This document shows, in pieces, positions 7,622 through 15,991 of a stretch of 64,000 nucleotides of DNA. Each line of letters opens with the position of its first letter. The first letter of the stretch is position 1. Position numbers and translations under genes: made by a program. Under the pieces are notes generated by a model, which was given only the letters and a program-made list of their open reading frames with translations, did no database searches and had not been told where the DNA came from. The stretch is taken from NCBI RefSeq assembly GCF_001457475.1, contig NZ_LN831029.1, forward strand, positions 3,348,001 to 3,412,000, given 5' to 3'. This DNA is from Achromobacter xylosoxidans. Lineage in GTDB: Bacteria > Pseudomonadota > Gammaproteobacteria > Burkholderiales > Burkholderiaceae_B.

Positions 7622-9184
7622 TCAGGCCGCGGCCTTCTTGCGCGACTTCGGCATGTCGATGAAGATCTCGCTGCCCTGCGGCTTGCGGCCGAACAGCGTG
7701 CCTTCCGAGACGCCGCCCGAGCAGCCGTTGCCGAAGGTGAAGCCGCAGCTGCCCTTCTCGTTGAAGCTGTCCTCGACGATTTCCTTGTGGCTGCTGGGCA
7801 CCACGAAGCGGTCCTCGTAGTTGGCGATGGCCATGATGCGGTACATGTCCTGCACGGTTTCTTCTGACAGGCCGACCTGTTCCAGCAGGGCCGTGTCGTG
7901 TTCGCCGTGCACGGTCTCGGCGCGCTTGTAGGCGCGCATCGCCAGCATCCGCTCCAGCGCCTGCAGCACCGGGGCTTCCTTGCCCGCGGTCAGCAGGTTG
8001 GCCAGGTAGCGCACCGGGATGCGCAGGCTGGCCACGTCCGGGATCATGGCGCTGGTGCCGAGCGTGCGCTGCGGCATCTTGCCGGCCTCGGCCGCGGTCT
8101 GGATCGGCGACAGCGGCGGGATGTACCAGACCATCGGCAGCGTGCGGTATTCCGGATGCAGCGGGAAGGCGACGCGCCATTGCACCGCCATCTTGTAGAC
8201 CGGCGACTGGCGCGCGGCTTCCAGCCAGGATTCCGGGATGCCCTGCTCGCGCGCCGCGGCGATCACCTCGGGCGAGTGCGGATCCAGGAACAGGTCCAGC
8301 TGCGATTCGTACAGGTCCTGCTCGTTGCCGACGGCGGCGGCGCGCTCGATCTGGTCGGCGTCGTACAGCATGACGCCCAGGTAGCGGATGCGGCCGACGC
8401 AAGTTTCCGAGCACACGGTCGGCTGGCCGGCCTCGATGCGCGGATAGCAGAAGGTGCACTTCTCGGCCTTGCCGCTGTGCCAGTTGTAGTAGATCTTCTT
8501 GTACGGGCAGCCCGAGATGCACATGCGCCAGCCGCGGCACTTGTCCTGGTCGACCAGCACGATGCCGTCGTCCTCGCGCTTGTAGATCGAGCCCGACGGG
8601 CAGCTGGCGACACAGGCCGGGTTCAGGCAGTGTTCGCACAGGCGCGGCAGGTACATCATGAAGGTGTTCTCGAAGGTCGAGTACATCTCCTTCTGCACGC
8701 CCTCGAACAGGGCGTCGCGGCTGCGCGCGGCGAATTCGCCGCCCAGGTCGTCTTCCCAGTTGGGGCCCCATTCGATCTTGTCCATCTTCTTGCCGGTCAG
8801 CACCGACACCGGGCGCGCGGTGGGCGGCGTCTGCGACAGCGGCGCGTTCTTCAGGTGCTCGTAGTCGAAGGTGAACGGCTCGTAGTAGTCGTCGATCTGC
8901 GGCAGGTTGGGGTTGGCGAACAGGTTGGCCAGGATGCGCAGCTTGCCGCCCTGGCGCGGTTCCAGCTTGCCGGCCGCCGTGCGGCGCCAGCCGCCCTTCC
9001 ACTTCTCCTGGTTCTCCCATTCCTTGGGATAGCCGATGCCGGGCTTGGTCTCGACGTTGTTGAACCAGGCGTACTCGACGCCGTCGCGGCTGGTCCAGAC
9101 GTTCTTGCAGGTGACCGAGCAAGTGTGGCAGCCGATGCACTTGTCCAGATTCAGCACCATGCCGATTTGGGCGCGTATCCTCAT
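7622..9184 (-). CDS. narH: Respiratory nitrate reductase beta subunit NarH
   Basis: A 520-residue iron-sulfur subunit that carries electrons from NarI to NarG. The first ferredoxin motif is C16-x2-C19-x2-C22-x3-C26. Later Cys groups are CEHCLNPACVASC, CRGWRMCISGC (the Trp marks the 3Fe-4S type) and CTFCYPRIEAGQPTVCSETC. The ATG at 9184 overlaps the narG stop by 4 bp (ATGA), so translation is coupled. Length fits the family (about 510-520). Confidence 0.97.
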   Translation of the reverse strand: MRIRAQIGMVLNLDKCIGCHTCSVTCKNVWTSRDGVEYAWFNNVETKPGIGYPKEWENQEKWKGGWRRTAAGKLEPRQGGKLRILANLFANPNLPQIDDYYEPFTFDYEHLKNAPLSQTPPTARPVSVLTGKKMDKIEWGPNWEDDLGGEFAARSRDALFEGVQKEMYSTFENTFMMYLPRLCEHCLNPACVASCPSGSIYKREDDGIVLVDQDKCRGWRMCISGCPYKKIYYNWHSGKAEKCTFCYPRIEAGQPTVCSETCVGRIRYLGVMLYDADQIERAAAVGNEQDLYESQLDLFLDPHSPEVIAAAREQGIPESWLEAARQSPVYKMAVQWRVAFPLHPEYRTLPMVWYIPPLSPIQTAAEAGKMPQRTLGTSAMIPDVASLRIPVRYLANLLTAGKEAPVLQALERMLAMRAYKRAETVHGEHDTALLEQVGLSEETVQDMYRIMAIANYEDRFVVPSSHKEIVEDSFNEKGSCGFTFGNGCSGGVSEGTLFGRKPQGSEIFIDMPKSRKKAAA

Positions 9185-12100
9185 GATTGCTTCTCTTCCT
9201 GTTGCGTTTGGACGGCGGGATCTTCGACCAGCGGGCCTTCCAGCCAGTCCACTTTCTTCATCTTGCGCAGCACCACGAATTCGTCGCGGTTGGCGCCCAC
9301 GGTGCCGTAGTAGTTGAAGCCGTAGGCCTGCTGGGCGTAGCCGCCGATCATGTGGGTCGGCTTGAGCACGGTGCGCGTCACCGAGTTGTGGATGCCGCCG
9401 CGCTTGCCGCTGGTCTCCGCGCCCGGCACGTTCACGATCTTTTCCTGCGCGTGGTACATCAGGCACATGCCGACCGGCACGCGCTGGCTCACCACGACGC
9501 GCGCGGTCAGCGTGCCGTTGACGTTGAACACCTCGACCCAGTCGTTGTCGACCAGCCCGGCCTGCCTGGCCTCGGCCTCGGAGATCCACACGTGGGGACC
9601 GCCGCGGCTCAGCGTCAGCATGCGCAGGTTGTCGGAATAGGTGCTGTGGATGCCCCACTTCTGGTGCGGCGTGATCCAGTTCAGCACCAGTTCCTTTTCG
9701 CCGTTGGGATAGCGGCCCAGCATCGGCGCCACGGTCTTGGTGTCGATGGCCGGTTTGTAGACGCACGAACCCTCGCCGAAATCCAGCATCCAGCGGTGGT
9801 CCTGGTAGAACTGCTGGCGGCCGGTCAGGGTGCGCCATGGGATCAGCTCGTGCACGTTGGTGTAGCCGGCGTTGTAGCTGACCTCTTCGCTTTCCAGGCC
9901 CGACCAGGTCGGCGCCGAGATGATCTTGCGCGGCTGCGCCTGGATGTCGCGGAAGCGGATCTTGTCGTGCTCGCGGCCCACCGCCAGGTGGGTGTGGTCG
10001 CGGCCGGTGACCTTGCCCAGCGCTTCCCAGGCCTTGACCGACACGTGGCCGTTGGTCTCGGGCGCGAAGGTCAGGATCATTTCGGCGGCGTCGATGGCGG
10101 TGTCCAGCCGCGGCCGGCCCTGGCTCACGCCGGGTTCTTCGACGCGCTCGTTGATGCCGGCCAGTTCGCCCACTTCGTGCTCGGTGTTCCAGTTGATGCC
10201 CTTGCCGCCGTTGCCCAGCTTGTCCAGCAGCGGACCGACCGAGGTGAACTTGCGGTAGATGTCGTTGTAGTCGCGCTCGACCACGGTCATGTTGGGCGCG
10301 GTCTTGCCCGGCACCAGGTCGCATTCGCCCAGCTTCCAGTCCTTGGGCTCGAAGGCCTGCCCCAGTTCCCCCGGGGTGTCGTGCATCAGCGGCGTCAGCA
10401 CCAGGTCGCGGCGCTTGCCCAGGTAGGGGCCGCCGATGTCGCTGAACTTCCTGGCCAGCAGCTTGTAGATCTCCCAGTCGGTCTTGCTTTCCCAGAGCGG
10501 CTGCACGGCTTCGCTCAAGGGATGGATGAAGGGGTGCATGTCGGACGTGTTGAGGTCGTCCTTCTCGTACCAGGTGGCCGTCGGCAGCACGATGTCACCG
10601 TACAGGCAGGTGGTGCTCATGCGGAAATCCAGCACCGTCAACAGGTCGAGCTTGCCCTCGGCCGCGTCTTCCTGGTAGTTGACTTCGACCGGCTTGATGG
10701 CGTCGGCCTCGTCGCCGAACACGGCGTTCTGCGTGCCCAGCAGGTACTTCAGGAAATACTCGTGGCCCTTGCCGCTGGAGCCCAGGATATTCGAGCGCCA
10801 CACGAACATGTTGCGCGGGAAGTTGGCGGGATCGTCCGGGTCTTCGCAGGACATGCGCAATTCGCCGGACTTGAGCTGCTCGACGGCGTGGGCCACCGGG
10901 TCCTTGCCGGCGGCTTCGGCCTGCGCGGTCAGGTCCAGCGGATTGGTGCGCAGCTGCGGCGCCGACGGCAGCCAGCCCATGCGCTCGGCGCGGGCGTTCA
11001 GGTCGATCATGCTGAGGTCGCCATAGCGGCCGCGGTCGGCGGTCGGGCCCAGCACTTCCTGCACGTTCAGCTTTTCATGGCGCCACTGGCTGGTATGGGC
11101 GTAGAAGAACGAGGTGCCGTTCATCTGGCGCGGCGGACGCACCCAGTCGGAAGCGAACGCCAGCGGCGCCCAGCCGAACTGCGGACGCAGCTTTTCCTGG
11201 CCCACGTAATGGGCCCAGCCGCCGCCGCTCTTGCCGACGCAGCCGCACATCATCAGCATGTTGATGATGCCGCGGTAGATCATGTCCATGTGATACCAGT
11301 GGTTCAGGCCGGCGCCGACGATGACCATCGACTTGCCTTCGGTATCGTGGGCGTTCTGGGCGAACTCGCGCGCCACCTGGATCACCTGCGCGCGCGGCAC
11401 GCCGGTGTGCTTTTCCTGCCAGGCCGGGGTATAGGGCACGTCGTCGTCATAGGACGTGGCCACGTTGCCGCCGCCCAGGCCGCGATCCAGGCCGTAGTTG
11501 GCCATCTGCAGGTCGTACACCGTGGCCGCCAGGGCCTCGCTGCCATCGGCCAGGCGGATGCGGCGCACCGGCACGTTGCGCACCAGCACCTCGTCGTGCT
11601 CGGCGCCGAAGTACGGGAAACCCACGCCGACCACGGCGTCGGCGCCATCGACCAGGCTCAGACGCGGCTCGATCGCGCGGCCGCTGCCGCCGTCGCGCGC
11701 TTCCAGGTTCCAGCGGCCGACCTTCTCGCCGCCGTTGACCGCACCCTCGCCCCAGCGAAAGCCGATGCTGCCGTTGGGGGCCACCAGGTCGCCGCTGGTT
11801 TCGTCGAACACCAGCGTCTTCCAGTCGGGGTTGTTCTGTTCGCCCAGCGCGCCGTCCAGCTGCGAGGCGCGCAGGAAGTGATCGGGCGCGTAAAAGCCGT
11901 CGCGCTCCTTGAGCAGCACCAGCATCGGCATGTCGGTGTAGCGCCGCACGTAGTCGCGGAAATAGGCCGAGGCGCCCGACAGGTGGAATTCCTTGAGGAT
12001 GACGTGGCCCATGGCCATCGCCAGCGCGGCGTCGGTGCCCTGCTTGGGCGCCAGCCAGATGTCGCCGAACTTGACCATTTCGCCGAAGTCGCTGGACACG

Positions 12101-12936
12101 GCCACCGTCTTGGTGCCCTTGTAGCGGACCTCGGTGTAGAAGTGGGCGTCCGGGGTGCGGGTCTGGGGCACGTTCGAGCCCCACACCATCAGGTAGGTCG
12201 AGTTGTACCAGTCGGCCGATTCCGGCACGTCGGTCTGTTCGCCCCAGATCTGCGGGCTGGCCGGCGGCAGGTCGCAGTACCAGTCGTAGAAGCTCAGGCA
12301 GGCGCCGCCCAGCAGGCTCAGGTAGCGGGCGCCGGCGGCGTAGCTGACCATCGACATGGCGGGAATCGGCGAAAAGCCGATGAGGCGGTCGGGGCCGAAC
12401 TTCTTGATGGTGTAGGCGTTGGCGGCGGCGATCATCTCGGTCGCCGTGTCCCAGTCCGTGCGCACGAAGCCGCCCAGGCCGCGCACCGACTTGTAGCGCC
12501 TGGCGCGCGCCGGATCCTGGCTGATCCATTCCCAGGCCGCGATCGGGTCCATGGTCTTGCGCGCCTCGCGCCACATTTCCATCAGGCGGCCGCGCATCAT
12601 CGGGTACTTCACGCGCTGCGCCGAATAGACGTACCAGCTGTAGGACGCGCCACGCGGACAGCCGCGCGGCTCGTGGTTGGGCAGGTCCGGGCGGGTGCGC
12701 GGGTAGTCGGTCTGCTGGGTTTCCCAGGTGATCAGGCCGTTCTTGACGTACACCTTCCACGAGCAAGAGCCGGTGCAGTTGACCCCGTGGGTCGAGCGCA
12801 CCACCTTGTCGTGCTGCCAGCGGGCGCGATAGGCGTTTTCCCACTTGCGGTCTTCGTTGACCACTTCGCCGTGACCGTCCGCGTAGGTGGATTTCACCCG
12901 CGACATGAACTTCAACCGGTCCAGAAAATGACTCAT
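9181..12936 (-). CDS. narG: Respiratory nitrate reductase alpha subunit NarG
   Basis: A 1251-residue catalytic subunit reducing nitrate to nitrite in the cytoplasm. The FS0 cluster ligands are H50, C54, C58 and C93, and the Mo ligand is Asp222 in YDWYCDLPPASP, all at E. coli NarG numbering. MGD-binding blocks are recognisable throughout, and length is standard. The N-terminus (MSHFLDRLKFMSR) is the typical NarG tail bound by NarJ. The ribosome site is GGAGAA 7 bp before the ATG. It is preceded by a 149-bp intergenic region with a hairpin and palindrome, so it probably has its own promoter besides read-through from narK2. Confidence 0.98.
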   Translation of the reverse strand: MSHFLDRLKFMSRVKSTYADGHGEVVNEDRKWENAYRARWQHDKVVRSTHGVNCTGSCSWKVYVKNGLITWETQQTDYPRTRPDLPNHEPRGCPRGASYSWYVYSAQRVKYPMMRGRLMEMWREARKTMDPIAAWEWISQDPARARRYKSVRGLGGFVRTDWDTATEMIAAANAYTIKKFGPDRLIGFSPIPAMSMVSYAAGARYLSLLGGACLSFYDWYCDLPPASPQIWGEQTDVPESADWYNSTYLMVWGSNVPQTRTPDAHFYTEVRYKGTKTVAVSSDFGEMVKFGDIWLAPKQGTDAALAMAMGHVILKEFHLSGASAYFRDYVRRYTDMPMLVLLKERDGFYAPDHFLRASQLDGALGEQNNPDWKTLVFDETSGDLVAPNGSIGFRWGEGAVNGGEKVGRWNLEARDGGSGRAIEPRLSLVDGADAVVGVGFPYFGAEHDEVLVRNVPVRRIRLADGSEALAATVYDLQMANYGLDRGLGGGNVATSYDDDVPYTPAWQEKHTGVPRAQVIQVAREFAQNAHDTEGKSMVIVGAGLNHWYHMDMIYRGIINMLMMCGCVGKSGGGWAHYVGQEKLRPQFGWAPLAFASDWVRPPRQMNGTSFFYAHTSQWRHEKLNVQEVLGPTADRGRYGDLSMIDLNARAERMGWLPSAPQLRTNPLDLTAQAEAAGKDPVAHAVEQLKSGELRMSCEDPDDPANFPRNMFVWRSNILGSSGKGHEYFLKYLLGTQNAVFGDEADAIKPVEVNYQEDAAEGKLDLLTVLDFRMSTTCLYGDIVLPTATWYEKDDLNTSDMHPFIHPLSEAVQPLWESKTDWEIYKLLARKFSDIGGPYLGKRRDLVLTPLMHDTPGELGQAFEPKDWKLGECDLVPGKTAPNMTVVERDYNDIYRKFTSVGPLLDKLGNGGKGINWNTEHEVGELAGINERVEEPGVSQGRPRLDTAIDAAEMILTFAPETNGHVSVKAWEALGKVTGRDHTHLAVGREHDKIRFRDIQAQPRKIISAPTWSGLESEEVSYNAGYTNVHELIPWRTLTGRQQFYQDHRWMLDFGEGSCVYKPAIDTKTVAPMLGRYPNGEKELVLNWITPHQKWGIHSTYSDNLRMLTLSRGGPHVWISEAEARQAGLVDNDWVEVFNVNGTLTARVVVSQRVPVGMCLMYHAQEKIVNVPGAETSGKRGGIHNSVTRTVLKPTHMIGGYAQQAYGFNYYGTVGANRDEFVVLRKMKKVDWLEGPLVEDPAVQTQQEEKQS

Positions 12937-12951
12937 TGCGTTTCTCCAAGA

Positions 12952-12970
12952 GCGCCGGCCCGGCCGGCGC
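12952..12970 (-). repeat. Perfect 9-bp inverted repeat in the narG leader
   Basis: GCGCCGGCC and its reverse complement flank a single base, giving a fully GC 9-bp inverted repeat. It ends 15 bp before the narG ATG and just upstream of the GGAGAA ribosome site. As RNA the hairpin tip would be too tight to close fully, but a shorter stem is feasible. No T-run follows, so it is not a standard terminator. Confidence 0.45.
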
Positions 12971-13056
12971 GTACTGCAATCTGTGCTGTCAAAATCACTT
13001 TAGTGGTCGCCCGCCCCGCCGACCATTCGCCGGTGGCACAGGGCGGGCGCGGCAGA

Positions 13057-13068
13057 GTGACTAGTCAC
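13057..13068 (-). promoter_or_regulatory. Palindrome shared with the narK1 promoter
   Basis: The perfect 12-bp palindrome GTGACTAGTCAC, followed on the plus strand by CCCCGG-type sequence, lies 121-132 bp upstream of the narG ATG. The same 12 bp plus the same flank recurs 102-113 bp upstream of narK1. A second shared block, ACCATTCGCCGG, lies at 13022-13033 here and at 15817-15828 there. Not assignable to a known factor; NarL or another nitrate/oxygen regulator is a guess. Confidence 0.5.
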
Positions 13069-13085
13069 CCCGGCCAACCCTGCCG

Positions 13086-14471
13086 TCAGCAGGGCACGGG
13101 CGCGTTGCGGCGCGCGTAGTACCACCAGGTGATCAGCACGCAGGTGGCGTAGAAGCCGATGAAGCAATACAGGGCCGCCTGGGCGCTGCCGGTCAGCTCC
13201 AGCGAGGTGCCGAAGCTGCGCGGGATGAAAAAGCCGCCATAGGCGCCGATCGCGCCGGAAAAGCCCAGCACCGCGGCCGATTCGCGCGCCGCGTCGGTCA
13301 GGGCCTGCTTCTGCGCGGCCTCGCCCTTGCCGTGCGCGGCCTGGGTGCGCTCGCGCAGGAAGATCACCGGAATCATGCGGAAGGTCGAGCCGTTGCCCAC
13401 GCCGGTCAGCGCGAACAGCACGATGAACATGGCCAGGAAGCCGTTGAAGTCGCCGCCCTGCCCGTTCAGCGGCAGGAACATCACCACGCCCAGCACCGCG
13501 GCGATCATGCCGATGAAGGTGAACAGCGTGACGCGCGCCCCGCCCAGCTTGTCCGAGACCCAGCCGCCCACCGGCCGCGTCAGCGAGCCGACCAGCGGCC
13601 CCAGGAAGGCGTAGGTGGTCGGATCGACCTGCGGGAACAGCGTCTTGGTCAGCATGGCGAAGCCGGCCGAAAAGCCGATGAACGAGCCGAAGGTGCCGAC
13701 ATACAGCCAGCACATCAGCCAGTTGTGCTTGCGCTTGAAGATCACCGCCTGGTCGGCGAACGAGGCGCGCGCATCGGCGATGTCGTTCATGCCGAACCAT
13801 GCCGCCAGCGAGGCCAGCGCGATGGGAATGACCCAGATGAAGCCGGCGTTCTGCAGCCACAGGCTGCGCTGTGCGTCGCCGGCGGTAATCGTCTGCGGCT
13901 CGCCGCCGAGGGCGCCGAACACGCCCATCGAGATCACCACCGGCACCACGAACTGCACCAGCGACACGCCGAGGTTGCCGATGCCGGCGTTAAGGCCCGT
14001 GGCCAGGCCTTTCTTGTCCTTGGGAAAGAAGAAGCTGATGTTGGCCATGCTGGAGCTGAAGTTGCCGCCGCCCAGGCCGCACAGCAGCGCCAGGATCAGC
14101 AGCGTCGGGAACGAGGTGGTCGGGTCGCGCAACGCAAAGCCCATGCCCAGCGCCGGGATCAGCAGCGAGGCGGTCGAGATCGCGGTCCACTTGCGGCCGC
14201 CGAACACCGGCACCAGGAACGAATAGAAGATGCGCAGCGTGGCGCCCGACAGGGCCGGCAGCGCGGTCAGCCAGAACATCTGGTTCTTGGACAGCATGAA
14301 GCCGGCGCGGTCGAGGTTGACCACCACCACGCTCCACAGCATCCAGATGCTGAACGCCAGCATCAGCGCGGGAATGGAAATCCACAGGTTGCGGTTGGCG
14401 ATGCGGGCGCCGGTCTGTTTCCAGAAGCCGGGGTTTTCCGGCTCCCAGCGCGCCAGGACATGGGAAGTCAT
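13086..14471 (-). CDS. narK: Nitrate/nitrite transporter, NarK2 type
   Basis: A 461-residue MFS protein with about 12 membrane segments. It matches the E. coli NarK/NarU class (463 residues): FRIFYSF-like LRIFYSFLVPVFGGRKW, the glycine-rich nitrate signatures GLGGGNFSSSMANISFFFPKDKKGLATGLNAGIGN-like block at about residues 135-170, and a second one, FSGAIGAYGGFFIPRSFG, near residue 410. It should exchange nitrite for nitrate across the inner membrane. Its ATG follows the narK1 stop by 19 bp with a GGAGAA ribosome site, so both transporters form one operon. Confidence 0.93.
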   Translation of the reverse strand: MTSHVLARWEPENPGFWKQTGARIANRNLWISIPALMLAFSIWMLWSVVVVNLDRAGFMLSKNQMFWLTALPALSGATLRIFYSFLVPVFGGRKWTAISTASLLIPALGMGFALRDPTTSFPTLLILALLCGLGGGNFSSSMANISFFFPKDKKGLATGLNAGIGNLGVSLVQFVVPVVISMGVFGALGGEPQTITAGDAQRSLWLQNAGFIWVIPIALASLAAWFGMNDIADARASFADQAVIFKRKHNWLMCWLYVGTFGSFIGFSAGFAMLTKTLFPQVDPTTYAFLGPLVGSLTRPVGGWVSDKLGGARVTLFTFIGMIAAVLGVVMFLPLNGQGGDFNGFLAMFIVLFALTGVGNGSTFRMIPVIFLRERTQAAHGKGEAAQKQALTDAARESAAVLGFSGAIGAYGGFFIPRSFGTSLELTGSAQAALYCFIGFYATCVLITWWYYARRNAPVPC

Positions 14472-14490
14472 AGGTGTTCTCCGGTTGGGG

Positions 14491-15750
14491 TCAGGCGGCT
14501 TGGCGCCGCGCGGTGGCGGCGCTTTCGGGCCGGAAACTGAAATGCATGAAGATGAGCGAGACGCAGACCGTGCCGTACAGCAGCATGAAGGCGCTGGAAC
14601 GCACGCCGGTCAGGTCCAGCAGCACGCCGAACAGGATCGGCAGGATGAAGCCGCCCAGGCCGCCGGCCAGGCCGACGATGCCCGAGACCGCGCCGATGTT
14701 CTGGCCGAATTCATCCGAGATGAACTTGAAGACCGAGGCCTTGCCGATGGCCATGGCGATGCCGACGATGAACAGCAGGATGGTGAAGCTGGTCGGCCCC
14801 AGGGCGATGTCGAACTGGCGCGGGCCGCCGGTGGTCATGACCGTGAAGTGGGTCTGCGGATAGCTGAGGATGAAGAACGCCACCCAGCACACCCACATCA
14901 CCCACCAGGTGGTCTTGTAGGCGCCGTAGCGGTCCGAGATCCAGCCGCCCATGGCGCGCAGCACGCCGCCCGGCAGCGAGAAGCACGCGGCCAGCAGCGC
15001 CGCCAGCTTCATGTCGAAGCCATACTCGCCGATGTAGTACTTGGTCATCCAGAGCGCCAGCGCCACGTAGCCGCCGAACACCACCGAGTAGTACTGGCAG
15101 TAGCGCCACACGCGCGGATCCTTCAGCATCGCGAATTGCGCCTTCAGGCTGGCGCCGCCGGCCACCCGGTGCGACGGATCCGAGGCCGAGAACAGCCAGA
15201 ACAGGATCGCCGTCACCAGGAGCGCCACCGCGTACACCTGCGGCACGATCACCCAGGCGCCGCCGGCGGCGGCGATCAGCGCCGGCGCCACGAACTTGGT
15301 GATGGCCGAACCCGAATTGCCGGCGCCGAACACGCCCATGGCCAGGCCCTGCTTGTTGCGCGGGAACCAGCGCGCCACGTAGGGCGTGCCGACCGAGAAC
15401 GAGCCGCCGGTCAGGCCCACGAACAGCGCCAGCACCAGGAATTGCCAGTACTCGGTGGCGTAGGACAGCAGCCAGATCGGCACCACCGCCAGCAGCATCA
15501 GCACGAAGAACACCGGCCGGCCGCCGTAGCGGTCGGTCCAGATGCCCAGCGGCACGCGCACCAGGGAGCCGGTCAGCACCGGCATGGCGGCCAGCAGGCC
15601 GAATTCGGTCTCGGACAGGCCGAGCTGCGTCTTGATGGGAATGCCCAGCACCGCGAAGATCATCCATACCGCGAAGCAGATGGTGAAGGCGAAGGTGCTG
15701 GATACCAGGACCCGCATGGGCACGCTGGCCGAGGGGTGGGTTGATGCCAT
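14491..15750 (-). CDS. narK: Nitrate transporter, NarK1 type
   Basis: A 419-residue MFS protein of the NarK1 class (nitrate/proton symporter type), with about 12 hydrophobic segments. The nitrate signature motifs are visible: GLTGGSFSVGTPYVARWFPRNKQG-like block near residues 115-140, and GLAGGLGGFILPILFG near residue 365. I chose ATG 15750 (MASTHPSASVP); the longer frame to 15792 adds 14 unlikely residues. It is first in the nar operon, with an Anr/Fnr box upstream. NarK1 and NarK2 proteins commonly occur together in denitrifiers. Confidence 0.92.
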   Translation of the reverse strand: MASTHPSASVPMRVLVSSTFAFTICFAVWMIFAVLGIPIKTQLGLSETEFGLLAAMPVLTGSLVRVPLGIWTDRYGGRPVFFVLMLLAVVPIWLLSYATEYWQFLVLALFVGLTGGSFSVGTPYVARWFPRNKQGLAMGVFGAGNSGSAITKFVAPALIAAAGGAWVIVPQVYAVALLVTAILFWLFSASDPSHRVAGGASLKAQFAMLKDPRVWRYCQYYSVVFGGYVALALWMTKYYIGEYGFDMKLAALLAACFSLPGGVLRAMGGWISDRYGAYKTTWWVMWVCWVAFFILSYPQTHFTVMTTGGPRQFDIALGPTSFTILLFIVGIAMAIGKASVFKFISDEFGQNIGAVSGIVGLAGGLGGFILPILFGVLLDLTGVRSSAFMLLYGTVCVSLIFMHFSFRPESAATARRQAA

Positions 15751-15851
15751 GGTGGTTCTCGCTTTTTTGCACACGGAATACGACAGCCCCAAGCCTAGGC
15801 ATCCGCGCCCGCCGCCACCATTCGCCGGCCGACCATATCGGCGCCGCCGAT

Positions 15852-15863
15852 GTGACTAGTCAC
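15852..15863 (-). promoter_or_regulatory. Palindrome in the narK1 promoter
   Basis: GTGACTAGTCAC occurs 102-113 bp before the narK1 ATG, an exact copy of the 12-bp palindrome before narG, again followed by CCCCGG on the plus strand. Its centre is 32 bp from the centre of the Anr/Fnr box, exactly where a -10 element of a class II promoter would sit. It may therefore be the -10 region, an operator, or both. Confidence 0.5.
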
Positions 15864-15882
15864 CCCGGAAAAGCCGCCGCGT

Positions 15883-15896
15883 TTGCGCGGGATCAA
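15883..15896 (-). promoter_or_regulatory. Anr/Fnr box for narK1
   Basis: The minus strand reads TTGATCCCGCGCAA: a perfect TTGAT half and a weaker second half (CGCAA against ATCAA). It is centred about 139 bp before the narK1 ATG and about 102 bp before nnrS, so it could serve either gene. Given nitrate respiration downstream, narK1 is the likely target. Confidence 0.6.
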
Positions 15897-15934
15897 ATCC
15901 GCGCGATGGGCCGAAAGCGTCCGGCGGCGTTAAT

Positions 15935-15953
15935 ATGTATTTCAAATACACAT
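15935..15953 (+). promoter_or_regulatory. NsrR operator upstream of nnrS
   Basis: ATGTATTTCAAATACACAT is a near-perfect inverted repeat with a single central base, matching the NsrR consensus ATGYATTT-N-AAATRCAT. It lies 39-57 bp before the nnrS ATG. NsrR is an NO-sensing repressor known to control nnrS in many betaproteobacteria, so nnrS is probably induced by nitric oxide. Confidence 0.75.
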
Positions 15954-15991
15954 TCAAGGCCGCTCCGCCGGCCATCCGCGCAAAGGCCAAC

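Noticed and set aside
12985..13015. Fnr/Anr site directly upstream of narG
   Set aside because: Only a single TTGAC half with no matching partner at the right spacing is present, so I did not call a box there.
9187..13119. Open frame of 1310 codons on the plus strand opposite narG
   Set aside because: It is antisense to narG, rich in His/Ala/Gly/Arg/Gln as expected of a GC-rich shadow frame, and has no domain or ribosome site. Similar long shadows lie opposite mdtB, narX, nrdD, mvaA and the autotransporter.
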